Both the position numbers and the translations under genes were made by a program. Of a DNA stretch of 64,000 nucleotides, positions 40,587 to 49,715 are shown in pieces (positions within the stretch are counted from its first letter, which is position 1; each line of letters opens with the position of its first letter). A model generated the notes under the pieces. That model did not search any database, had not been told where the DNA came from, and saw only the letters and a list, made by a program, of their open reading frames with translations. The stretch is from Anaerovirgula multivorans (GTDB taxonomy: Bacteria; Bacillota; Clostridia; Peptostreptococcales; Natronincolaceae), in assembly GCF_900188145.1 (NCBI RefSeq), contig NZ_FZOJ01000018.1, positions 25,904 through 89,903 of the forward strand, written 5' to 3'.

Positions 40587-40880
40587 TCACCCTGGAGGAT
40601 TTAGTGGGTCGTATAGGACAGTTATCGGTAACAATTTCGAATGCATCAGGAAATTATAAACCTCTCCATTGAAATCTTTAAAAACAGCAAAATAGTCTCC
40701 ATGTACAGAAGAATACTCAATTGTCACGAAGAGTAATCCTCTATCTTCATGATTTTTTTGAACATAATTTATCGCAGCCGCCTTCCCTATCTGTTGAGGA
40801 ATAATACCATTAATCCATAACCCTAAAACCAGCAAAAAAACCATAACTGCAATTGTTATTTTTCTTGCCTTTATCTTCAA
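40587..40880 (-). CDS. cassette 2: small secreted or membrane protein, DUF3139/YfjL-like
   Basis: A 97-residue protein: N-terminal hydrophobic segment (ITIAVMVFLLVLGLWINGI), then a domain with IGKAAAINYVQKNHEDRG and YSSVHGDYFAVFKDFNG that resembles the small DUF3139/YfjL-type lipoprotein-like proteins of Firmicutes. The family assignment is tentative. attC 2 lies 77 bp beyond its stop. Confidence 0.6.
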   Translation of the reverse strand: MKIKARKITIAVMVFLLVLGLWINGIIPQQIGKAAAINYVQKNHEDRGLLFVTIEYSSVHGDYFAVFKDFNGEVYNFLMHSKLLPITVLYDPLNPPG

Positions 40881-41155
40881 TTCACATCACTCCCACTTGC
40901 TTTCAATAGCTAATTTGGATTTCTCACTTTCAAAAAATTAAAAGACGATAAAAGAACAGTAAAATTTTTAAATAACCAACTCTATTACCTCTATCAGAAA
41001 TGACAAAATTTTTATTGTCTATCTACTTTCTATTACTATTATAATTTATCTTTCGCTGTTACGCTTTTTTACAGAATATGCAACATCTCTTGCGAAGGTT
41101 GCTATGCATTTTTCATCTACTGTGCCAATATATTTAATCTCTAATTATAGACCTC
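40881..41155. other. spacer without attC between two cassette genes
   Basis: No attC core pair or long palindrome is visible here. Either the flanking genes share one cassette, or the site between them has been lost. Confidence 0.5.
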
Positions 41156-41857
41156 TTATTTATATACACCTCTATAATTCTCGGGTAATAATTCTGCTAT
41201 TTTCTTCATTATATATTTTGTGGCAAAATCTTCATATTCTTTTTTATCTTGCTCTTTTGCTCTCTTGGGAAAATCAAATTGTTTTCCAATGTTGATATAA
41301 ACATCTGCATAATTAAAGGTTTCCGCACTCATATCTCCTTCTTTATTTACAGGTAACAGTTTTTCTGTCCCATATAATCCAATAGGTACAATAGGAGCCC
41401 CTGTCGTTCTTGCTATAAGAAAAATTCCTTTCTTTGCTTCTATCAAGCAACCAACTCTACTTCTAGTCCCTTCTGGGAAAATCAATAAGTTTTCCCCTTG
41501 CTTAACAAGCTTAATAATTTTCTTAAGACCCTCTTTATCAGCAGTATTAGGTTTTATATTTGTAGTCTTTATTACATTAACCCCTATGCTTGTAAAAACA
41601 TTATTTGACAGCTTTACACCTGCTATAAAAGTTGGATCAATCTCTTTTAAAGCCTTGTCTAAAACTAATCCATCAGAATTGCTTAAATGATTACATATAA
41701 AAATAGTTGGTGTTTTTATTCCCTTTAAGTTTTCATTTCCCTTTACATTTATATTGGCATATTTTTTTAGGTATTTATCAACAACTCTTTTAGAAATGTA
41801 TGTGACAAATTTATCCGGTAAAATATTTATAATTTTTGCCGTTGTAGTGGATATCAT
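41156..41857 (-). CDS. 1-acyl-sn-glycerol-3-phosphate acyltransferase-like protein (PlsC family)
   Basis: A 233-residue membrane-associated acyltransferase with the HX4D motif in ICNHLSNSD near residue 68 and FPEGTRS near 138, the two family blocks that bind acyl donor and glycerol phosphate. GAPIVPIGLYG is the third block. The start at 41857 has GGAGGAG upstream. It is a cassette gene without its own attC; a housekeeping plsC is presumably elsewhere. Confidence 0.88.
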   Translation of the reverse strand: MISTTTAKIINILPDKFVTYISKRVVDKYLKKYANINVKGNENLKGIKTPTIFICNHLSNSDGLVLDKALKEIDPTFIAGVKLSNNVFTSIGVNVIKTTNIKPNTADKEGLKKIIKLVKQGENLLIFPEGTRSRVGCLIEAKKGIFLIARTTGAPIVPIGLYGTEKLLPVNKEGDMSAETFNYADVYINIGKQFDFPKRAKEQDKKEYEDFATKYIMKKIAELLPENYRGVYK

Positions 41858-42089
41858 TTGCTTACTCCTCCTGAATGTTTCTATACTTGAAATTATGTAT
41901 TGAGACACGTAAAATGTCTAACAGTAATTATTTCTACTAATTTAGGTACATTCTATTACCGATGTTAGAAGTCTAACCAGACTTTCAAATTTAGGTGACC
42001 CCGATTTGCTAATTAATACAAGCCTTAATTAGCTTCCAACTAAATAATGTAGACCCAAGAAAACAGCTTTGAAATGAATAGGCAATTGT

Positions 42090-42213
42090 ATATAACGTTC
42101 CCGTGTTCAAGACGCCCTAGACACTTAGCCAGACCTGGCTTAGTGTCTAGGGTGTGTGCGGCTCTTCTCCAAAGACTTGACCCAACCGCACGAACTTGAA
42201 CACATTGTTATAT
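42090..42213. other. attC site 3
   Basis: TATATAAC and GTTATAT cores enclose a palindrome with arms GTGTTCAAG / CTTGAACAC and an inner CCCTAGACACTTAGCC / GGCTTAGTGTCTAGGG stem. Confidence 0.9.
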
Positions 42214-42894
42214 GATGTCCTCCACGGAACTCTCCAATAACCCCTCAATTAAATATGATCTGACATAATGTGCTTTTGTGCTATCAATAATAATGGCATA
42301 TACATACTTGCCAATAGTAATCGTTGCCAAAGTCCACTTAGCCCAATTACCCGTATTCTTAAAAACGTCTTTTTCTGACATAATGAATAAAACAAAAAAG
42401 GCGATACTTAATATAAAAAAGATAACAGATATTATTCCAGTCATATTATCTGAGGCTTTAAAGGATAATACCCCCACTATTAAAGGAATAAAAGCTAAAG
42501 CTAAAAATCCTATCCCCGCTCCAATCCCATGAATTTTAGATGCTAACGTTTCAATTTCTTTTCCTTCATTAACACTAAATATGCCTGCTATAATCCCTGC
42601 ACCTATTCCAAAAACTAATAATATTATTAACCCTGAGTATGCGTAGCCTCGTGAAACTTCATTATATGTATTATAAAAATTAACTGCTGAAATACATATT
42701 AAAATCCCAAGAATAATTAACCAACTATTATAGAAAATGGCTATTGGACTTCTTGGGCTTCCGAGTGCACTCATAACTTGTTTCATATGACTATAACCCG
42801 TATAGTAAAATCCTAAAACATACGCTACTGCGAAATCTCCAAATATTGCAACTATTAATAAAATCCATCCTAATTTACTGTTACATAGATTCAT
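42208..42894 (-). CDS. cassette 4: DUF998-family membrane protein
   Basis: A 228-residue protein with about six membrane helices and the family pattern YTGYSHMKQVMSALGSPRSPIA in the first loop. DUF998 proteins are widespread in Firmicutes with no firm function. The stop codon TAA lies inside the attC core GTTATAT, so gene end and recombination site overlap. Confidence 0.85.
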   Translation of the reverse strand: MNLCNSKLGWILLIVAIFGDFAVAYVLGFYYTGYSHMKQVMSALGSPRSPIAIFYNSWLIILGILICISAVNFYNTYNEVSRGYAYSGLIILLVFGIGAGIIAGIFSVNEGKEIETLASKIHGIGAGIGFLALAFIPLIVGVLSFKASDNMTGIISVIFFILSIAFFVLFIMSEKDVFKNTGNWAKWTLATITIGKYVYAIIIDSTKAHYVRSYLIEGLLESSVEDII

Positions 42895-42930
42895 AATCTT
42901 TACCTCATTTTTATTCTAGTGGAGGATATC

Positions 42931-43006
42931 ATATAACGTCTGTGATTCCAGACGTCCTCGAAGTATGATAGGGTGTGTGCAGCGTACTGGAATCAACTTG
43001 TTATGT
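42931..43006. other. attC site 4 (short)
   Basis: ATATAAC and GTTATGT cores, arms GTGATTCCAG / CTGGAATCAAC. Its right arm is the match for the fragment at the IS boundary. Confidence 0.88.
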
Positions 43007-43043
43007 GACGTACGGAAATTAGCAAATACTATTCCAATAATAA

Positions 43044-43934
43044 CTAAATCAAAGAATTAATAACTTTAGGTCCCTTAATAACCAACCAATAAAAATGCTC
43101 AAAAGTTGTAGATAAACGGTCAAATGTTTTAACATATGCGGGACTCAGTGCATTCTCCCATTCTTCTCGTTTTAATCCTGTATCACAACCCGATAAATAA
43201 ACATACTGAAGACTTGCACTTATATTATTACTCTCAACATTTTCAGGTCCATAGAAAATGTTGTGTTGAAGTATTATATACCCTTCTAATCCATGAGATG
43301 CAACAAATATAAAACGTCCATTCTCCAAAGCATAATCTATTGTATTGTTATTCAAGGGTACAATGGCAACACTATTGTCTCCCCAACGATTAATAGCGAT
43401 AATTGAATCACAATAAAACCCAAGAGTAAATACCCACCTTGGTATATACCCCATATCATCATATAATAGAAATATCTCTGCTTCTTCTACCTCTGTTTGA
43501 GCTATAGAAGATGAGTGAATTGCTACTATAATTATCAATATAACGAAAAAATGATGAAATGCTGTTAATACTGTTGAAAACCTTGTACGAGTAAAACTTG
43601 AAAATAGTGATATTCTTGGAGCACGCCCAATTATTGCACTAACAATTCCTTCAAGCCAAATAATTAAACATATAAATAATAAGCAACCCAATATGTAGAA
43701 AGAAAGCTCTATTGGCATGGTTAATGCAAGATTACGATAAAAATACAATATAAACGTTTGTATGCTAAAACAAATAAAAAAGATTATAAAACTACAGAAT
43801 AGCAGAAAATTTATAGCTAATGCTTGTAAGTAATGATAATCCTTCCTACGTTTTCTATGTTGAATAGCATTAAATAACCAGTAAAATGGTATAAAACCGA
43901 TATAATAGCTAATATTTAATAATTTTTCATACAT
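43044..43934 (-). CDS. cassette 5: membrane protein with possible CHAT/caspase-like C-terminus
   Basis: A 296-residue protein with four hydrophobic helices in the first 150 residues and a soluble C-terminus. The soluble part contains FIFVASHGLEG near residue 215 and YVYLSGCDTG near 250. That is the His (xSHG) and Cys (GCxTG) pair and spacing of CHAT/caspase-like peptidases, with beta strands before each. The assignment is my inference from motifs. Start at 43934 (AGAGAGG upstream) rather than 43958. Confidence 0.5.
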   Translation of the reverse strand: MYEKLLNISYYIGFIPFYWLFNAIQHRKRRKDYHYLQALAINFLLFCSFIIFFICFSIQTFILYFYRNLALTMPIELSFYILGCLLFICLIIWLEGIVSAIIGRAPRISLFSSFTRTRFSTVLTAFHHFFVILIIIVAIHSSSIAQTEVEEAEIFLLYDDMGYIPRWVFTLGFYCDSIIAINRWGDNSVAIVPLNNNTIDYALENGRFIFVASHGLEGYIILQHNIFYGPENVESNNISASLQYVYLSGCDTGLKREEWENALSPAYVKTFDRLSTTFEHFYWLVIKGPKVINSLI

Positions 43935-44012
43935 ACCTTCTGACCTCTCTCTCATCAAAAATAATAAATTTCTTTCTTAACAAAAATATCCAATACTAAA
44001 AACTAGTATGTC

Positions 44013-44142
44013 ACATAACGTCCTCGCACTCAAGACGTTCCTCAGCCGTAGATAGCTCTTATCTTAGGCTGAGGAACGTGCTTTGGCTTCTTCGAAGGGA
44101 TGACCCAAAACAGGCAAAACGAACTTGAGTGCATTGTTATAC
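44013..44142. other. attC site 5 (family D)
   Basis: ACATAAC and GTTATAC cores; arms GCACTCAAG / CTTGAGTGC and an inner CCTCAGCC / GGCTGAGG stem. Nearly the same site recurs at 61,427 next to the beta-lactamase. Confidence 0.92.
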
Positions 44143-44180
44143 GATGTTGTGCACGAAAACTACCAATAACCATGAACTAT

Positions 44181-44942
44181 TTAGAGTATCTTTTTTATAT
44201 TAAGATGCTCGTCAAAAGAAGAACTCCCATCAAATGCATTTTGGTAGGTACTCATCCATGTAGCAACATATCCGCTCCTATGTGCTGTTGCCTGGGAGCT
44301 TATATTAGATGATGCAGCGCAATAATATGGTGCAATCCCTTTTTCCATAATCAAAAATGTAATATTATTAACGAGGTATGTTGCTAATCCCTTATTTCGA
44401 AATTCTGGTAATACGTCAATCCCTATTTGCCACATAGTATCGCATTCAGTTGATGCACCTACGAGAGCAACTATCTTTTCGTCTTTTTTGGCGTACATTC
44501 CAATGCCTGTAGTATAACTTCCGTCCTTAGAAAATCCAATTGCATTATCAAATCCTTGAATTCCATATAAATCTGCAATCTGGCTTTGTTCTTTAACAAA
44601 GAATTCGAGTCCATCAAATGTTTTTTCTATCCTAGTTATATTCTTATCAGGCAGATAATAGATAGAGTGCCCATACAAAAATGGAGCTTCAAATATTTCT
44701 TCTCTTGATTTCCCAATAAGCAGTGGTTTAATTCTATCAAGAATATTTTCATCTCCTGAAACTACAATTCCTTTTCCCATTGTTGCAATTTCAAGATATG
44801 GATTTTGTCTTTTTACATTTCTACATCCCAAATTAGTTTTAGCATTACAAAAAACAAGACCATCATTAATTAAATCTTCTTCTCTACAGTTCATATCAAT
44901 TGCCAATTGCTTTCTTGCAATATCTTTCATATTCAAAAACAT
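44181..44942 (-). CDS. cassette 6: GNAT-family N-acetyltransferase
   Basis: A 253-residue protein. The C-terminal half holds the GNAT acetyl-CoA motif A, QIGIDVLPEFRNKGLATYLV near residue 170. The N-terminal half is a family-specific extension with IARKQLAIDMNCREEDL. Substrate unknown. Two adjacent ATG codons; the second (44942) fits the GAGGTG site best. Confidence 0.85.
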   Translation of the reverse strand: MFLNMKDIARKQLAIDMNCREEDLINDGLVFCNAKTNLGCRNVKRQNPYLEIATMGKGIVVSGDENILDRIKPLLIGKSREEIFEAPFLYGHSIYYLPDKNITRIEKTFDGLEFFVKEQSQIADLYGIQGFDNAIGFSKDGSYTTGIGMYAKKDEKIVALVGASTECDTMWQIGIDVLPEFRNKGLATYLVNNITFLIMEKGIAPYYCAASSNISSQATAHRSGYVATWMSTYQNAFDGSSSFDEHLNIKKIL

Positions 44943-45016
44943 CATTTCACCTCGTTACTTAAATATTTCTAGTTTCGCTGCACTATATAAAGAGCCTTCT
45001 AATAGTGCTCAATATT

Positions 45017-45103
45017 GTATAACGTTCTTGTAGTTTCCAACGTCTGTTAGACTTAGCTAGCTCTTAGCTTAGCCTAACAGATGTTGGAAACTACATGTTA
45101 GGA
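45017..45103. other. attC site 6 (short)
   Basis: GTATAAC and GTTAGGA cores; arms GTAGTTTCCAAC / GTTGGAAACTAC and CTGTTAG / CTAACAG. Confidence 0.92.
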
Positions 45104-45146
45104 GATGTTGGCTCACTCAACTTCGTAGCATTACTCAAGCTATATT

Positions 45147-46016
45147 TTATAAAGACTCTTGCTCAAATAAGAATTTTTCAATCTTATTCCAATATTCTTC
45201 TACATCATCAATTGAATTATGACTTTCACCAAATAATTCTTCATAAAAAACCTTCCCGCCCCAAGCTTCTTTAAGTCTTTTTGAATGCCCTATTGGTATG
45301 AGCCCATCTTCACTGCCAGTAAGGATTAGTAATGGTTGCTCAATTGAAGGGGCACGACCAATAGAATCATACTTGTGTGGTAAAATTAAGTTAGCAGGTA
45401 CAATCAGGCATTTGTTTTGAACTAGATTAGGCAAATTATCATAAGGTGAAACAAGAATTACAGCTGATATCTTTCTTTTTTCTGCTAAATATGTAGCTAC
45501 ACCCGTACCTATACTTCTTCCCATAACAACAATATTACTCTTATTAATATCTTCCCTATTGATAAAATAATCATATATTTCCTCAGAATCACTATATAGA
45601 GTTGTTTCTGTAGCACTTCCTTCACTCATTCCATACCCTCTGTAGTTAATTAATGCCACAGACCATTCATCTATATTTGCCATTTTTGAAATCACACTAG
45701 ATAATTCTTCAGCATTTGCACCAAAATAAATGAGCAAATTCATCTTTTCACTTTTTATTTTTTTTATAAACCAACCTCTTATAATAGTACCATCCTTCAT
45801 TTTAAGTTCTATATTTTCAATACATCCTTGTTGAATTGATAAAGAAGGTACTTCTTGAGATAGTTTTCGAGGCCACAAAATTATTCGTTCAAGAAAAAAA
45901 TGTGTAAATAAAAGTAAAAAGATATAAACACCTATACTTACAATTACAATTCTCTTAATTATTTTAAGTACCTCTTTCTGTTCTAATTTTCTTGTTGTAA
46001 CATTAAATTTGTTCAT
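45147..46016 (-). CDS. cassette 7: alpha/beta hydrolase (BEM46-like)
   Basis: A 289-residue serine hydrolase anchored by an N-terminal membrane helix. INYRGYGMSEGSA precedes the nucleophile Ser in MGRSIGTG near residue 165. The acid Asp is in TGSEDGLIP near 235 and the His in GESHNSID near 265. The substrate cannot be predicted; the family includes esterases and depalmitoylases. Confidence 0.88.
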   Translation of the reverse strand: MNKFNVTTRKLEQKEVLKIIKRIVIVSIGVYIFLLLFTHFFLERIILWPRKLSQEVPSLSIQQGCIENIELKMKDGTIIRGWFIKKIKSEKMNLLIYFGANAEELSSVISKMANIDEWSVALINYRGYGMSEGSATETTLYSDSEEIYDYFINREDINKSNIVVMGRSIGTGVATYLAEKRKISAVILVSPYDNLPNLVQNKCLIVPANLILPHKYDSIGRAPSIEQPLLILTGSEDGLIPIGHSKRLKEAWGGKVFYEELFGESHNSIDDVEEYWNKIEKFLFEQESL

Positions 46017-46163
46017 ATATGCACCTTGTATAATTAAACTATTATAATTTTCCCTTTCTATATACTTTTTAAGTCAATTTTGATACTTTTTTAATCTATA
46101 GAAATCACTTCACATCTTGATTATGACCCAAAAGGAATACTCTGAAATGAGTGAGCCAATGTC

Positions 46164-46312
46164 TACTAACGTTTTCGCATTTGCGACGCCTTCGAACTGG
46201 ACCCCAAAGGAATACTTCTTAGTGGTGCTTGCCACCCAGTGAGAAGGTGTGGTACTCTGACCTTTCCCTTGACACGTACCGCCTGCACCTTTATGCAAAT
46301 GTATTGTTATAA
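46164..46312. other. attC site 7 (long family A)
   Basis: TACTAAC and GTTATAA cores enclosing CGCATTTGC / GCAAATG outer arms and CGCCTTCGAACTGG / CAGTGAGAAGGTG inner region. Confidence 0.9.
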
Positions 46313-46344
46313 GGAGTGGCAACATCTTTTTCCTAGACCTTTGC

Positions 46345-47109
46345 TCATATTATATAAATAGTTCTGTAACTATCCTGTTCATTCGGACATTCACCTACCC
46401 TAGCAGCACTAATAACATATAGATAATCCTTTATCATGTCTCTAGTAACATTCATTTGCATAAGATATAAGTCTGCCAGTGTTTTTTTAAATTGATAAAC
46501 AATTTTTTTATTTTCCATTTCCACCGGCACAGGTGTGTATTCTACTAGAAATACAGTTCTTGCAACATCATAAAGAAAATCTCCATAACATACATTCATG
46601 AAATCAATAACCACTACATGTCCATCCGATAAGAATATATTACCTGGGTGATAATCTCCATGACAAAGCACATTCCCATCACCTAATTTTTCTAGCATTT
46701 GCAGTGCCTTTTTTCGCTTTTCTAAGTTATCGGATAGTCCCTTAACTATATTATATTCTAAAAATTCTTTATAATTTGGTACATTAATAATCTCATTCCG
46801 ACCAATTGACTTATGTAACTCTGCCATATATACTGCACATCTCTGCATATCACCTGTTTTTGTAACCCAATCTAACAGAGATTCCCCTTCAACTCTATTA
46901 TAAATAATACCCATTTGATCTTCGCAAAAAACCATCTCATATGCATTTGGTTTTGCAAAACTCATATTACTTATTGCTTTTGCATTAAAAAACTCTCTTT
47001 CTACGGCTTCTTTAGGATAGCCTTGACTGAAAAGCTTAAGCACTTTTCCTTCTTTAAGTTCATACACAGTTGCAGTATTACCTCTACCAATTATTTTTCC
47101 ATGTTTCAT
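46345..47109 (-). CDS. cassette 8: APH-family phosphotransferase
   Basis: A 254-residue protein kinase-like phosphotransferase. A short Gly-rich loop (IGRGNTATVYELKEGKVLKLF) precedes Brenner's motif HGDYHPGNIFLSDG near residue 178 and the metal-binding VIDFMNVCYGD near 198. The family includes aminoglycoside phosphotransferases and sugar or choline kinases; resistance is possible but not shown. The start at 47109 has TTAGGAG upstream. The longer frame runs back through a truncated attC. Confidence 0.88.
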   Translation of the reverse strand: MKHGKIIGRGNTATVYELKEGKVLKLFSQGYPKEAVEREFFNAKAISNMSFAKPNAYEMVFCEDQMGIIYNRVEGESLLDWVTKTGDMQRCAVYMAELHKSIGRNEIINVPNYKEFLEYNIVKGLSDNLEKRKKALQMLEKLGDGNVLCHGDYHPGNIFLSDGHVVVIDFMNVCYGDFLYDVARTVFLVEYTPVPVEMENKKIVYQFKKTLADLYLMQMNVTRDMIKDYLYVISAARVGECPNEQDSYRTIYII

Positions 47110-47213
47110 AAAATGTTCTCCTAACCTTTTAATCTTCATATGGATAGCCAACTTTGTAAGTCCGGTTATTCTCAGACAAGACCCATAAGTACAACCCCGA
47201 TATCGCCATTTCT

Positions 47214-47355
47214 TATAACGTCTAACGTCTCCGACGTTCCTGAACTGGCCCCATAAGGAATACCCCTTGCCGGTGCTTGCACCCAGTGAAGGAATATGGT
47301 GTGCTGCCCTTACCACAAGGACTTGCCTCTGCACACCAAAGGAGAAACCATGTTC
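47214..47355. other. attC site 8, truncated (family A)
   Basis: Two left cores in a row (TTATAACG, TCTAACG) and a family A interior (GAACTGGCCCCATAAGGAAT, GGTGCTTGCACCCAGTGA), but no right core GTTRRRY. The cassette probably cannot be excised on this side. Confidence 0.75.
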
Positions 47356-47480
47356 TATGAAGTACCACGCCCCTCGAAGCCAGACCCGCCACAAACGGCT
47401 AATCCTAAAATAAAACCATTTAATATACATGAGCACTCACGTTGATTACCTTACTTAATCATATCATCAAATGTTGGTTT

Positions 47481-48317
47481 TCAATTTATGCCAAGGTTCT
47501 TTAAGATTTCGTGATAGTGTCTTGTTGCCAATGCACTTGGTTCACCTTTTTTACAGAAAGAAAACTTGGCCAACTTCGGAACAATGCGCTCAACAACAAT
47601 CTGACCATCTACCATTTGGGATTCCAGCGCTTTTAAGGCTTCCAGAAACCGATTATCCTCTTTTGCCCGGTCATAAAAGGATAACACATAAACATAAACA
47701 AAAATATTATAGTTACGAAATGGATATTCAACTTGCATGAACAATGTGCCCATTCCGTAGTGACATGGACCAATCGGTTTTCGGATTACCCAATGTTCAA
47801 GTAAGAAATCCACAGCCCTGTCAAGCGCTGGTTCTTTATTTAGATAGTCACTAAAGCGGAATGCGTTCAAGACAGTAAGTGTTGGGAATGGGTTTGAATA
47901 CTGAGTTTCTGGACCTCGACCAAAACTAAACTTATTGCAACGCCAACCACCATCGGTGTATTGGGTACCTAAAAGGTGTTGGAAAGTTTTCTGTAATCTA
48001 GCATCGCAAGCATATCCCATGTGACAAAGAACATTGGCAGCGAGAGCGGTATGGCATGGGTAAATTGAGCCTTTTGGATACAACCTAAAACTTCCATCTT
48101 CTTTCCATGCACTAAATATTAAGTCGGCGCATTTTTTAAGTAAAGACTCGGTAGGCTCTATACGCAATTCTAACAGATAAAGTAAGCAGTCTAGAGTGGA
48201 GAAAGGTGATCCTTTTATTAATCGTTTGTCGGGAGTAGTCCAGTAGTCTGCACCATTATCATACCTGTGTGACAATATCGCTTCAAAATCTGATAGATAT
48301 TGTTTGTCCATAGCCAT
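47481..48317 (-). CDS. cassette 9: prenyltransferase/squalene-cyclase-like alpha-toroid protein
   Basis: A 278-residue protein of repeated helical pairs typical of terpene cyclase or prenyltransferase-type alpha/alpha toroids: TDGGWRCNKFSFGRGPETQYSNP near residue 130 and CHTALAANVLCHMG near 95. The acidic DxDD motif of squalene-hopene cyclases is not visible, so it may be a binding protein, not an enzyme. Confidence 0.7.
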   Translation of the reverse strand: MAMDKQYLSDFEAILSHRYDNGADYWTTPDKRLIKGSPFSTLDCLLYLLELRIEPTESLLKKCADLIFSAWKEDGSFRLYPKGSIYPCHTALAANVLCHMGYACDARLQKTFQHLLGTQYTDGGWRCNKFSFGRGPETQYSNPFPTLTVLNAFRFSDYLNKEPALDRAVDFLLEHWVIRKPIGPCHYGMGTLFMQVEYPFRNYNIFVYVYVLSFYDRAKEDNRFLEALKALESQMVDGQIVVERIVPKLAKFSFCKKGEPSALATRHYHEILKNLGIN

Positions 48318-48458
48318 TTCTTCTCCTCCATTTCTTATTGCACTGTGCCTAATTCATATTTCGCATAGACCAAATAGTTTTTTTGTCTTTCACAATTTAT
48401 GTATAATTCAAAAATAAGTCTACTCCAAAAGCATTCTTACTAAATCCGACCTAGGATG

Positions 48459-48482
48459 TGGCGGCTATTTTGCGCGCGATTT
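48459..48482. promoter_or_regulatory. conserved cassette-leader motif, copy 1
   Basis: A GATGTGGCGGC...GCGCGCGATTTTATATAA stretch next to the attC core. The same stretch, with a CGCCACACGATGTGGC hairpin, occurs at 49,512 and 60,417. It may hold the promoter of cassette genes. Confidence 0.4.
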
Positions 48483-48616
48483 TATATAATGTCCCGGCAA
48501 TTCACGAACTTTTTGGCTGGCGTGACTTTTGCCCTTTCCTTCATTCCTTCTAGATGCAAAAGGCGTGACAGCCAAAAAGTTAGGTCGTAGCGAAGCCGTG
48601 AATTGTCCTGTTATGT
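48483..48616. other. attC site 9 (family C)
   Basis: TATATAAT (weak core, T for C) and GTTATGT; arms CAATTCACG / CGTGAATTG and AACTTTTTGGCTG / CAGCCAAAAAGTT. Confidence 0.88.
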
Positions 48617-48642
48617 AAAGTCGCATGCCGCCATAGCCAGAA

Positions 48643-48659
48643 GCCGACAGGACGTCGGC
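48643..48659. repeat. AGGAC-loop hairpin 1
   Basis: GCCGAC-AGGAC-GTCGGC, a 6-bp stem with an AGGAC loop just beyond attC 9. Similar hairpins occur at 54,697, 55,381, 59,724, 62,583 and 63,496. Confidence 0.7.
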
Positions 48660-48677
48660 CTCTTAAGTATACTGTTT

Positions 48678-49439
48678 TTATATCTTTTTCAACATCCACG
48701 TCACTGCAATAATTTCGTTTTCGAGTTCATCACACTCAGCCAACTGACTATTAATATAACTTTCAAACAAAGTTGCCTTATCAGGGTATTTCTTTTTTAA
48801 TTCATTTGCTCGGTTAATAATACATTGATTGTTTTTATCATTTATATCTGACATTTCATCTTCACTAGCAGGCTTTTCCTCAATCAGTTGAATACTTGTC
48901 TTTTTAAATATCTTTAACCATTGTTTGTATGATAAATAATTGCTAGTTACATCCTCTCGACTATATGCATCATCAATGATGATAAAACCTCCAGGTTTAA
49001 TGGTATTCTTAAGTTTTTGAATTGTTATTTCCGGGGCTCCAAGTACTTCTCCCACCGCACCAAGAATAACAATATCATATCCTTGTTCCTTAGTAACAGA
49101 AAGATTTATATCTTCAATTATAAATCTACACAAATCCTGTACTTCAAATTCTTTCGCTTTTTGTTCTGCATAGCTAATAAACTCAGGAATAATGTCAATA
49201 CCATTGACATTACATCTAATTTCCTTTGCCAATTTTATACTAACTGCTCCCTTCCCACAAGCAAGATCAAGTATTTTAAGTTCTGTCTTAACTTGAACAT
49301 TCTTATTTATAAGTTCTATAATATCTTCTGGTTTCGAGCCAAGTTCCCATAAATCCTGAAGCAAATATGGTAAATAAGGAATTAAATCTATTGTTTCAGC
49401 AGTCAGAGATTTTGCAAGTCTTTCTTCTACATCTTTCAT
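48678..49439 (-). CDS. cassette 10: class I SAM-dependent methyltransferase
   Basis: A 253-residue methyltransferase. The SAM-binding motif I is LKILDLACGKGAVSIKLA near residue 55; NGIDIIPEFI follows as motif post-I and YDIVILGAVGEVLG as motif II. The substrate is unknown. Start at 49439 (AGGAG upstream). Confidence 0.88.
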   Translation of the reverse strand: MKDVEERLAKSLTAETIDLIPYLPYLLQDLWELGSKPEDIIELINKNVQVKTELKILDLACGKGAVSIKLAKEIRCNVNGIDIIPEFISYAEQKAKEFEVQDLCRFIIEDINLSVTKEQGYDIVILGAVGEVLGAPEITIQKLKNTIKPGGFIIIDDAYSREDVTSNYLSYKQWLKIFKKTSIQLIEEKPASEDEMSDINDKNNQCIINRANELKKKYPDKATLFESYINSQLAECDELENEIIAVTWMLKKI

Positions 49440-49511
49440 CAGTATTTCTCCTCTCATGATTGTAAGATAAATACAAAACCATATTATCCTTCGAAGCCCT
49501 TCTTACTCAAA

Positions 49512-49548
49512 CTCGCCACACGATGTGGCAGTCTTTTGCGCGCGATTT
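49512..49548. promoter_or_regulatory. conserved cassette-leader motif, copy 2
   Basis: CGCCACACGATGTGGC hairpin followed by TTTTGCGCGCGATTTTATATAACG at the attC edge. Confidence 0.4.
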
Positions 49549-49676
49549 TATATAACGGTTCCGCATTTGCGAAGCCTTTGAGCTGGACTCCAAAGGAATA
49601 CCTTCTTGGCGGAGCTTGTCTCCCAGCGAAAAGGTTTGGGTCGGAGCGCAGCGGAGCTGGCAATGCATTGTTATAT
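49549..49676. other. attC site 10 (family B)
   Basis: TATATAAC and GTTATAT cores; arms CGCATTTGCGAAGCC / GGCAATGCATTG region and a CTCCAAAGG / CGAAAAGGTTT interior. Like the sites at 58,433 and 59,576. Confidence 0.88.
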
Positions 49677-49715
49677 GCCGTCCTCTTCATTATACCTTCG
49701 AAAATATACAAATGA

